A DNA stretch of 64,000 nucleotides from assembly GCA_028673005.1 (NCBI GenBank), contig CM054118.1, positions 1,695,410 to 1,759,409 on the forward strand, written 5' to 3'. Within the stretch, counting starts at the first letter, position 1. Every line of letters starts with the position of its first letter. This stretch comes from Tanypteryx hageni (taxonomy: Eukaryota; Arthropoda; Insecta; Odonata; Petaluridae). The translations under genes and the position numbers were made by a program. Under the pieces are notes generated by a model, which ran no database searches, was not told the DNA's origin, and worked only from the letters and a program-made list of their open reading frames with translations. Shown here piece after piece: positions 46,917 to 56,217 of this stretch.

Positions 46917-49900
46917 CTACATCTACATCTACAAGTTACCCTGCAATTCACCAAGTTGGTGGGTGGCAGGGGGTGCAATGCACCAAATCCTACCTAAAGA
47001 TTGTCTAACGCAATTCGAAATTTCCTATTGTGATCTCTTATTGTCCTCGGAAAGAACGAGCCTAGATAACGCTCCGTCCTACAATCGATCTCACGTATTT
47101 TATCGTCTCGATCATTTCTACCTATATACGTCGGTGCCACAATTATTCCCACTACCTCCTCTTTTAGACATTCTGACCTATATTTCTCTAGAAGTTTCAA
47201 CCTTGAGTGCAATCTACGGTCCTCCAGTGATACCCAGTTCAAATCGCTCAATAAAGAGGTGACGCTTTCCTTATGTTCGTACTTTTGTTTTACAAATCTG
47301 GCTGCTCTGCGCTGTACTCTTTCTAGTTGAATTATGTGTCCCTTCTCGTACGGATCCCATATGCTCGCTGCGTATTCCACTTGTGGTCTTACCAGTGATA
47401 AGTAGCATGTTTCGCGTACTTTCTCTGTAGTGTTCCGTACTATTCTACCTATGAATGCCAGTTTCTTGTTGGCCGCGCCTATAACTCGACGAATGTGCAT
47501 GTCCCACGAAAGATCTCGACAAATGGTTACTCCTAAATATTTTACATACTCAGCTTGTCGAATACTCATTTCATCTATTTTATATTCGAAACCTAAATCT
47601 TTGTTCTTACTTTTCCAGAACGTGACTGCGGCACATTTAGTATAATTAATTTCGATTTGCCATTCTTTGCACCACGCTGAAATGGCTCTTAAGTCTTCAC
47701 ACAGAGACTGATGGTCCTCCTGATTTTTTATTTCTTTATATAGAACGGTGTCATCGGCGAAAAGCCTAATTTTACTACGAACAACCGAGCACATATCATT
47801 TACATAGATTAAGAAGAGCAGAGGGCCCAATACACTTCCCTGAGGAACACCCGAAGCAACTTTAACGGGGGACGAGTATTTCCCATCGATGACAACTATC
47901 TGTTCCCTATTCGAGAGGAAGTCTCTCACCCAACCGACAACTTTCGAATTGATACCACATTGTCCTAACTTCGCAATTAATTTCCTATGAGATACTTTAT
48001 CGAACGCCTTCCTGAAATCAATGAATATGGCATTGACCTGAGTATTTTTCTCTCCGCATCGCAACAAATCGTCCACGAACAGGCCGAGCTGCGTTTCGCA
48101 TGATCTACCTCTCCGGAATCCGTGTTGGCATCCGCTAAGCAATGAATGACTATCTAAATAGCGCATTACAGAGCTAAAGACTATGTGCTCAAGTATCTTG
48201 CACGATAATGAAGTTAAGGATATCGGCCTATAATTTTCGGGGTTCTCTCTGTCGCCACTCTTATGGATGGGCGTAACATGTGCCACCTTCCAATCTTTAG
48301 GAACTACTCCTTCTCTAATGGATTTCTCGAATATAATTTTCAAATACGGCGCGATTTCAGCAGCTAATTCTTTCATTACACGCGCGGGAATTTCCTCCGG
48401 TCCAGGAGATTTATTTGGCTTAATTGAATGAAGTTGGAGCGCGATGCCATTTTCCGAAAATACCAAATCTTCCATCGAATCGCCCTGACGCATAGGAATA
48501 GGGGTTTCACATTCATCGTCATCACGAGTAAAAGCTTTCTGAAAGTGATGATTTAATAGGTTTGCTTTATCCATACTATCGTGAACTACGTTTCCCGTTT
48601 CCGACCGCAGTGACGCAATAGTGGGGCCCCTACCTTGAACTTCCCTGACGTAAGACCAAAATGCTTTTGGGTTCTCTTTCGAGTTTTCCTGTAAAACCTT
48701 CTTTTTATAATTGTTAAACGCATTACGCATTGCTACTCTGGCTATGGAGCGCGCCTCCTTGTATTGATGCCTTATTATTGCAATCTGTTCGACCGTAGCT
48801 GTTGAGGATGTGTTATTTACGCGAGAGTGGAGTTTTCTTTGACGTCGGAGAGCGCTTCTTACTTCCTGATTGTACCATCTAGGCTCTGCACTATCACGCT
48901 TCAGTTTGCTCGGAATAAATTTATCTGTACACTCTCGCATCATATCTCTGAACATGCACCAGGATTCCTCCGCGTCTGCACTATCGGTTAAATTGCAGAA
49001 ATTAGTATATTTATTTCGCAGAAAAGACCTAAATCTTGTGAAATCGGCTTTGGCGAATACATAAAGTTTTCTTTTGGCCTTAACCTGTTTCTCAATAATT
49101 AACTGAAATTCCACGTACACTGCCTTGTGATCGCTTATTCCCTCAGCATCAGATACTCTATTCATACGCTCAGGAAGATTAGTAACAAATAAATCTAATA
49201 TATTATTAAATCTCGTGGGAAATCTCACTAATTGATACAATGAGTGCTTACCGAAAGTTTCTAGTAACGCCTCGCACGATTCACGCTCTCTACCTCCGGG
49301 ATAAAAGCAATTATGCCTCCAATCTATTGACGGAAGATTGAAATCGCCCCCGATTATAATGGCTTTATCTTTATTAGACGAATTTAGCGTCGCCACTTGT
49401 TTCTCCAGAGAATGAATAGTTTCCACGCTCGCATTTGGGGGTCTATAAAAAGCGCATATATTTATAGTTTTTGAGTCGCTTCCTTTTACACGACACCAAA
49501 CACTTTCGACTTCGTCGTCGTTAATCTGTATTGGGTAACTTTCGTATTTATTGCTAACTGCTATAAAGACTCCACCTCCCGACCGGATACATCGATCTTT
49601 TCTGTATACGCTATAGTCACGAGGAAAGATCTCCTGACTGGCTATGTCTGCCGTAAGCCAACTTTCAGTGCCTATAACTACATCAGCACGCAGACTACGA
49701 ATAAGATGTTCAAATTCGGCCTCCTTCCTGCGAATGCTGCGACAATTAACCGTAATGATTTTTAATTTCTCGCTATGACTACGTAACGATTCCTCGCGCT
49801 CTACTGAGCTATTATTACTGTTATTATTATTAAGATTATAATTATTATTATTTACTGCCTCCTTATCCTTCCTACTATGTCGACTATTTCTACGCTTGGA

Positions 49901-50170
49901 ATGTATTCTACTGTTACTTAACGTCGGGTTTATAGCGCTGTTAAGGTCGCACGCATTATCTACGGAATTGTTGCATGGAAAATCGTTTATCCCCATGCCT
50001 TCGATAATTCTGTTACCGCACGGATTTCTTACATTTTCCCCTATTGTGCTCTCAATTAATTCCGTACCGGTAAGCTGCCTACATCCTAACCTACCATCTG
50101 ATCTACTATTGGCGTGCATCTCAACGCTTGCTAAAAAATTGCAATTGCTTAAATCTAACCTAAAAAAGCC
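46917..50170 (-). mobile_element. L2/CR1-like non-LTR retrotransposon, subfamily 1, with intact ORF
   Basis: The 3' end on the minus strand is the TGTAGA-type tail (tctacatctacatctac on plus, 46916-46932) after a 3' UTR with ccctgcaattcacc. The ORF occupies 46994-50119. The 5' boundary is uncertain. No upstream ORF1 and no clear target duplication were found, so the element may be 5'-truncated just upstream of the ORF. Confidence 0.85.
46994..50119 (-). CDS. endonuclease/reverse transcriptase polyprotein (L2/CR1-like)
   Basis: 1041 codons without interruption. Residues 1-115 are Ser/Asn-rich and include an Asn tract (about 90-103). An exonuclease-endonuclease-phosphatase domain covers about 118-340, with N125 (VNCRS), E152 (TESW), D259/N261 (GGDFNLPSIDW) and D330-H331 (SDHKA). 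Reverse transcriptase covers about 600-850, with D701 (IDFRKAFD), SGVPQGSVLGP and the catalytic FADD at 787-790. The C-terminal region carries YLSLVRPQVEYA and RTERYLGSFFPRTIRDHNR, typical of the L2/CR1/Rex1/Daphne assemblage. The product would nick target DNA and prime reverse transcription of its own RNA in the nucleus. All key residues are present, so it could be active. The clade name is from motif memory. Confidence 0.92.
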   Translation of the reverse strand: MHANSRSDGRLGCRQLTGTELIESTIGENVRNPCGNRIIEGMGINDFPCNNSVDNACDLNSAINPTLSNSRIHSKRRNSRHSRKDKEAVNNNNYNLNNNNSNNSSVEREESLRSHSEKLKIITVNCRSIRRKEAEFEHLIRSLRADVVIGTESWLTADIASQEIFPRDYSVYRKDRCIRSGGGVFIAVSNKYESYPIQINDDEVESVWCRVKGSDSKTINICAFYRPPNASVETIHSLEKQVATLNSSNKDKAIIIGGDFNLPSIDWRHNCFYPGGRERESCEALLETFGKHSLYQLVRFPTRFNNILDLFVTNLPERMNRVSDAEGISDHKAVYVEFQLIIEKQVKAKRKLYVFAKADFTRFRSFLRNKYTNFCNLTDSADAEESWCMFRDMMRECTDKFIPSKLKRDSAEPRWYNQEVRSALRRQRKLHSRVNNTSSTATVEQIAIIRHQYKEARSIARVAMRNAFNNYKKKVLQENSKENPKAFWSYVREVQGRGPTIASLRSETGNVVHDSMDKANLLNHHFQKAFTRDDDECETPIPMRQGDSMEDLVFSENGIALQLHSIKPNKSPGPEEIPARVMKELAAEIAPYLKIIFEKSIREGVVPKDWKVAHVTPIHKSGDRENPENYRPISLTSLSCKILEHIVFSSVMRYLDSHSLLSGCQHGFRRGRSCETQLGLFVDDLLRCGEKNTQVNAIFIDFRKAFDKVSHRKLIAKLGQCGINSKVVGWVRDFLSNREQIVVIDGKYSSPVKVASGVPQGSVLGPLLFLIYVNDMCSVVRSKIRLFADDTVLYKEIKNQEDHQSLCEDLRAISAWCKEWQIEINYTKCAAVTFWKSKNKDLGFEYKIDEMSIRQAEYVKYLGVTICRDLSWDMHIRRVIGAANKKLAFIGRIVRNTTEKVRETCYLSLVRPQVEYAASIWDPYEKGHIIQLERVQRRAARFVKQKYEHKESVTSLLSDLNWVSLEDRRLHSRLKLLEKYRSECLKEEVVGIIVAPTYIGRNDRDDKIREIDCRTERYLGSFFPRTIRDHNRKFRIALDNL

Positions 50171-52962
50171 CTAGAATGCTCAAACACCTTTCAATAGCAC
50201 CACTTTGCATTAACTTCCTTGTATACAAACTTTATTGTTCCTCTTGTCCTTTCCGCAATTATGCGGGTTTTCACCCGGAATAGAGCACGTTTCCAGGACT
50301 GTTTCTTGTAATAAATGTGAAATCGAAACGATTTTGATGCAAAATTTCTTTATTTAATTTCTCAATGGGTAACTTCATTTGAAAATGCTCCGGTTTATGA
50401 TGTCACATAGGTGTATCGCCTTTTTATTAACCTAATATTAAAATCTCATTAAACAAATTTTTCGTATAGTAAATTTATAAACGTACATTTTTCATATTAA
50501 AATTCTTGTATGTGGTGACGTTGCTGTTTTCGATGGGTGTGAAATTTTAGTTATTTACTTTGTCTGAATTTCGTTAGCGGTTAAGGTTTTCTTTCGTAAA
50601 CTGTTTTCTTAATTCGTTCTCGCCAACATGGATCCAAACAATCCCAAACATATATGGAGAATTATGTAAATGTTAAATCAAAAGTCATGAAGTTTTGTTG
50701 GTCAAACACTTTGATTCGAGAGATGAAAGCATACCATTTGATTGAATAATGCAGTACATTTGACAGTTTGGTTCAACTTCTTGTTTTTGTTTATTACTCT
50801 AGGCCATATTTATGAAAGTTTTATGCGCATTTCTGTGGCGGAAGGATTGGGACTGAAAATCGATTATTTTCAGAAGCGCAACTCGGAATGATGTTTCCAA
50901 AATCATTTATTATGCATTAAAAATTAAAAATCCAAGAGTGAATTATAGAGCTCACCTAATGATTTGAGTCTCATCGATTACATAGTGAACTCCTGTAGCA
51001 ATATAAGTCTGAGTAAGCCATTTACACAATTCTCGCCATCGTTGATTATTCGCCAATCGTCGAGTCTAAAACTTGTCAGAGAAATGCCTATTCCTAATGT
51101 AATGGTCGCGGGTTCGAATCTATTCGTCCGTATACTCGTAGCCTTCGTCTTAGGTATTGTTAGAACGCTTTCTATAAGCGTATTCTTTAAAGACTAGTAA
51201 TAATGAATTCTAAAGAATTAACGATTGGTATGATACCAATTAGATCAGCTTCATACGTATTAGCTGAAATGCGCATATGTTTTACTTGGTTCCCTTCCAC
51301 GCTAACGGATGTTTTCTCCTGGGTTAACTCGGGCAACCCAAGTCTTAGCGTACCTTTCATTATTTACAAGTTACCATTTGGAGAAAGAGAATCTGGAATT
51401 TTTACTAGTGAAGAATAAACAACACTTGGCGCCTTTGTTTAGACATTTTCCAAAGCGTTTTACTGAAGCGATTTATCTAATCCACTTATTGATACTCGCT
51501 AACCAATGAAGTAAATTTGCGAGTTATGTTTTTAAAAGGAGCTACAATTGCTCTCTCTCTCGAATGGTTTGGTTGCAATAAGACCGCGGTATTTATATGT
51601 ATTTTTTGTCCGAAAGAGTGAAGTTTATTTTCCCATCCGTGGCATTCAAATTCGCCCCGGATAATTCCAGAAAATCTTCTCAGAAAAAAAGCACAAAAAA
51701 TGATGCGTCTCTTGACAAGTTCACGAGTCGATGCTGAATTTGAGCTCACGTTATGGATCATCGCGCTTTTAGCCGTCTTTCGCGTTTCATTTCCACTTTG
51801 AATTGCCATTGCGCAAACAATCGATTGATCGGTAATCTCTCTCTTAAAATTGAGTCGTTAAGTAAACAATAAATAAGCTTCAAGTAAACAATTTTCAAGT
51901 TAATCATCTTGGATGTAATTGTCGATCGTAATATGGTCGCATGTTTGGCACAGCAATTTAGTTTGGAAAGAGGGTAACTACGGTTTAACGCGATGTCTCT
52001 GCCATCGGTCTAGACTTCGGTGTGACCTTCTTTTATTTTTTTCCGCCGCTCGGCTTACATCAAAAGCATTCAACCTAGTTTCTCTAGTAGTATTCGTGTC
52101 AAACGTACGGAAATGATCCCGAGAATATGAAATCCTACCGCCTGTCTGTGATGGCTGTTGTTCTTCGTCATTTTTCTCGCCATTTACGGAGTCTCTCTCT
52201 CTCTCGCAACAATGGACCTCATTCGTCGCAGGAAATGTAACGAACTGAAGGGTTCCGCTTCTCATTTTTTTCTTTTTCACTTCCGTTGTTTCCTTTTGTA
52301 AGGATTTTAGGCTAAATACGTTCGGAAAGAAAGAAACGTGCATTTAAGGATTGTTTCCTTGGCGGAAGGAAAAGGTAGCATTGTTCTCTTTCTTTTCCAG
52401 CAGATGGCATCGCTAGATGTAGGAGAGACAGGCCGTGTGAAGGAACGGATTCGCTTCCATTTTGAAATCCCCGCGAGTGAGAACGATGTCTAAGGATTCA
52501 TTGCACTACCCTTATTTCTTTTATCTGTTCGGAGTATTCACTCGCAAAACCTTTTGTATGTGAATTTACATTGTTTGTCGAACATTCGTTCTCCCTGTTT
52601 CCAGACATTCCGATTTTTTTGCTTTGCCTGGTTGAATATCTTTCGGACCGAGTATTTTGTCTGCTACGTTTAGAAAAGGATTTTTTCATTACTAGATGCT
52701 CTCGAGGCGTTGTGTTCATCCGGTGTCAATAATTCGGGAATCAATTTCAGTCGAAAATTTCTGTACCGCTTTGAAGTTGTAAGAACTGGTTAGTTACATA
52801 TAATCGATCGTCTCACCTTGGGCAAGCAGTAACGAGTTAATTATTTTCGTTTTAATGTGTGATACGAACTGTATTGCAGTATAATTAGTCGCAAAAAATA
52901 TTTCACGAAATATAATTTGCTTTCTGTGTACCATTATGTAATAACTTATTTCGTATGGGTAA
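50171..52962. other. intergenic, nothing firm
   Basis: Short ORFs only. A degenerate tRNA-like patch ends in gcgggttcgaatctattc near 51105-51122 (box B-like). A pyrimidine tract followed by ag at about 52388-52400 looks like a splice acceptor, but no exon could be supported. A (ct)n run lies at 52191-52204. Confidence 0.35.
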
Positions 52963-53035
52963 TAATTAGCTAATTGGTGGAGTGCCTGGCTCCCAGTGAT
53001 AGGGCTATAGGTTCGAATCCTGCCGACAGTATAGC
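52963..53035 (+). repeat. tRNA-derived SINE-like head
   Basis: Box A-like tagctaattggtggagtgcc and box B ggttcgaatcc are at tRNA spacing. An AT-rich body follows (53036-53150). The acceptor stem does not close, so it is a tRNA-derived repeat rather than a gene. Confidence 0.5.
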
Positions 53036-53587
53036 TGTAAGTGATCGTGTTTGTTACCGTCATTACGTTCTTCCTAAAAAAACGATAACGGTTGTTTATA
53101 AGGTAGCTGAAATAAATATACCTTCCTGTTCTCCTTTTTGTAATTTGTTTCGAATAAATTATGCATTTTTAAAGTTGTCCTCACTTGAAAGGGTAAGGTT
53201 TTGACCAACTTAACCAAGAGAACAAACAGCTTTTTAAAAATCACGTGTCTTCTTTAGTCTTTATTTACTGCTTCCCACGAACTTCCCTTAATGATTCTGA
53301 GGATGTTGGCTGGTTTAATATACATGTGTATGCATTTTTCCGTGTTAATGGAAGGCTTTCTTCCCGATTAGATTTCCGATACTCGTAGTTGGTTGCTTAG
53401 CCGAATTTATTTTAATTTGCCGAATCTTTTCGTCGTCCTTGTTCCTTATCTATTTCAATATATTTTTTATTTTAGACGTTTTTTCAATTTTATACAATAA
53501 TAATTAATCGTAGATGTATATATTTATATTTCATAAACTTATTTTAATTTGTTTAGGAATACAATTTTGTTTGTGTATTATTATTAG

Positions 53588-53923
53588 GCGTTCTTTGCCA
53601 GCGAAGCGGTAATAGCGGAACGCCTTATGGGCACGTCTGGTCCGTCCGTCCGTCGTAACTTTCATCTCCTAAACCGCTGGACGGATTTTAATTGAGTGTG
53701 AGTGAGCGTTATTAAAATTTATCGCCCAATTGTGATTTTCATCTGAATTCGTCAATCATAACTTCCATTTTACATAATTACTTTAATAAAGTTATACTCG
53801 TATCTCGTTAAATGGCATCCGTCAAGCAACAGTTAAATGCCAAACTTTTCTTTCCCTAGCTCTTATATGATCTGTAAGGTATAGATTAAAAACTTGATTC
53901 GGATAGAAAACAACATTTACAAC
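53588..53923 (+). repeat. dispersed repeat G, second copy
   Basis: Matches 35345-35680 in the same orientation with scattered differences. The triplet run tccgtccgtccgtc is expanded here. It ends exactly at the boundary of the 833-bp inverted duplication. Confidence 0.75.
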
Positions 53924-54756
53924 ATTTTTGCATTGTAAGACTCGGGCTTCAAGTGCATTTGCACTAAACTTATAATAAAACGCATGAAGGACAGATTAAT
54001 CCTCGAGTGACGTCACCTCCCAGCATAAACGAAAATAAATCAATAACGGTCGGCTCGATCACGACAAATATTTCGCCTGAATACTCGGCACGAGATCTTG
54101 CAGGATTTAAGCGGGTAGTCGTCTCCCGAAAAAGCATGGGTATGATATCAGGAGTGTTTTCGTTTTACATTTGATTAACAGATAATCGGCTGGAATACGA
54201 TGTTTAGACCATTAGTCTTTAACATTTCAAAATAGTTTACGATCGAGACTTTCACTCGAGATTTACACTGTTTCACGTAGAAAGAAATGAAAATTCTTAT
54301 TCTTACCTTCTATTCTGTCGTTTAATTTGCGTTTGCTCATATTTGAAGTTCATATTCGATTTGCTCCGATTTTTCAACATTTCAATTGTTGATCTCGAAT
54401 TTTTGCATTGCTAGACTCGGGCTTTCAAGTGCATTTGCACTAAGCTGGCGATGATAGAAAGGCATCCAGGACAAATACCGATTGAAAATTTATGTGAAAA
54501 GTTTCGTGTAAATATAAAACAAATGAAACACGTAGCGAAGAAAAGAAACGATTCCAATGCACTGTAATAATGGACAGCTTAATATTTCAATTAGAAAGAT
54601 ATTTCACGCTTACATTGAAAATAGCGTTTCGTTCTCAAGTTTTATTGTGCAGTTTAAGCAAATTACTATATTGATAATGTTTGTGATTAATTTCTTTCGA
54701 TATTGACGCGTGGCCGGTGTATTGATTTCTTAATATTAAACAAACCACAGAACATT
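53924..54756 (-). repeat. 833-bp inverted duplication, right copy
   Basis: Reverse complement of 33949-34781 with one difference found by eye. It contains the same SINE-like unit, but here without the second tandem unit or the tRNA-like head. Confidence 0.95.
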
Positions 54757-55376
54757 AATTTAGTAATCCATATTACAATTTTTTATTTTTTAAGTTTCCT
54801 TTGGTACTATTTCAATGTAAATTGGCAAACTTGTGTATGTGAAATTTTGAATGAATAAATAAATAAATATTAAAGTGAACTCAACGTCTGGCGAACACTC
54901 CCTTCTCTAGCTATTTCCCTATTTAATACTTAACGGAGTCGGGACTGTATCAAAATCATAGCTATTGGTAAAAAAATACGAACGCATAAAATTGTACATT
55001 TATCTCTTGTTAGGATGGAAAATTTGAACCACATTATTGAAAGCGGTCCCTTTTCTTAGATTCCAAACGCACTGGCTCGCGAAATATTGCCTTTCCTCGC
55101 AATTAAAATCTGACTCGATGTTAACGAGTCGGAAAGCGTCCAAAACCGGTGTGCGTGGGTGGATCCTTCCCAGAGATAGAGAGAAAGAGGGGAGGGGAGA
55201 GAGAAAGAGGGGGGCGTTTTCACTACCAAGGGCAGAAGTGTATCGAGAGGCCGTTTCGCCGCCGACCCATTAGAGAAGGGAGAGAAAGAATCGGCGAACG
55301 AGATGGCCTATCGGCCTCGCGGCGACATTCATGCTTTCCTCTTTTTAAATCACTACCTCCATGACCCCGTTTGAGT
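54757..55376. other. intergenic, nothing recognised
   Basis: Includes a purine-rich stretch (about 55180-55215, gagagaaagagggg type). No supported gene. Confidence 0.4.
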
Positions 55377-55428
55377 TCATACATACATACACACACACAC
55401 GCACGCACACACGCGCGCACACACACGC

Positions 55429-55498
<70 letters not shown>
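55377..55498. repeat. compound microsatellite (CA)n-(TA)n
   Basis: Imperfect (CA)n with CG interruptions to about 55463, then a pure (TA)n to 55498. ORFs reading through it are artefacts. Confidence 0.95.
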
Positions 55499-55503
<5 letters not shown>

Positions 55504-55937
55504 GTTAAAGGAAACCCGCAACACTGTAGTAGAGTAGAAGATGTCTTCCTTCTCAAACTTGAACTCTAACACTTGGAAGTCATCTTTTTTATTGAAGGTA
55601 GGGTCAAGATAGGATTTATTGTTGTTTTTACATACGTATTCTACTGTTAAGAACAGATGTTGCTAACATTTCTGAGATACCGTGCCGGAATGGTAGGTAC
55701 AGTAAAACATTTTGCTATGCAAGTTCGTTCTTCTTTTTGAGAAAAAATGAAGGAGAACCTTGATGAATCAGCTAATCAATGTTATTTTGGGGGAAAATGT
55801 ACCGCGCAAAGCGAGTGGTTGGCCTATTTGAAAATCTAACACATTGACGAACAGTAAAAAATGATCATGATGATAGCTAAAGAGTAATCTGTCACGTTAT
55901 ATATGTATATATATCTTAGTATATATATATCTTAGAT

Positions 55938-56012
55938 GCACTGGTGGTGTAGTGGTTAGCGTGTCGGCTTTCTATTGCAAAGTTCGGGGGTTCAAACCCC
56001 TCGAATGGAGGT
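55938..56012 (+). promoter_or_regulatory. tRNA-like 5' end of the RTE-like element (possible Pol III-type boxes)
   Basis: gtgtagtggttagcg resembles box A and the D-arm. gggggttcaaaccc carries box B, and its T-arm pairs GGGGG with CCCTC around TTCAAAC. The middle (ggctttctattgcaaag) resembles the anticodon arm of an Arg (TCT)-like tRNA but does not pair well, and the acceptor stem does not close. It lies immediately inside the target duplication. Whether it drives transcription or is a template-switch passenger is unknown. Confidence 0.6.
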
Positions 56013-56217
56013 TTTATTTATAAAAAAAAACTATCATCAGTGCCTGGCAGTAGGCAGCAGTACTGTCAGTATGGTATAGAGCCGAAAACAAATGATGTTG
56101 GTTGGGTCTATATCCAATACAGCTGTAGGCGTGATCAGGACGATTTGAACGGCTACAGTACTGCGATGTGGAAAGCAAGAGGGAAACTACCACATTACAA
56201 TCCCTAGTAAAGATTAT

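Noticed and set aside
52388..52420. Splice-acceptor-like pyrimidine tract (ttctctttcttttccag) as the edge of a host exon
   Set aside because: No conserved coding sequence or donor could be paired with it.
55223..55572. Cys/Val and Tyr/Ile-rich ORFs
   Set aside because: They translate the CA/TA microsatellite.
35161..56012. tRNA-like sequences at 35161-35245, 52963-53035 and 55938-56012 (and a weaker box B near 51110 and 40050) as functional tRNA genes
   Set aside because: The T-arm and boxes are recognisable, but acceptor stems do not pair and anticodon arms are degenerate. They are tRNA-derived repeat parts.
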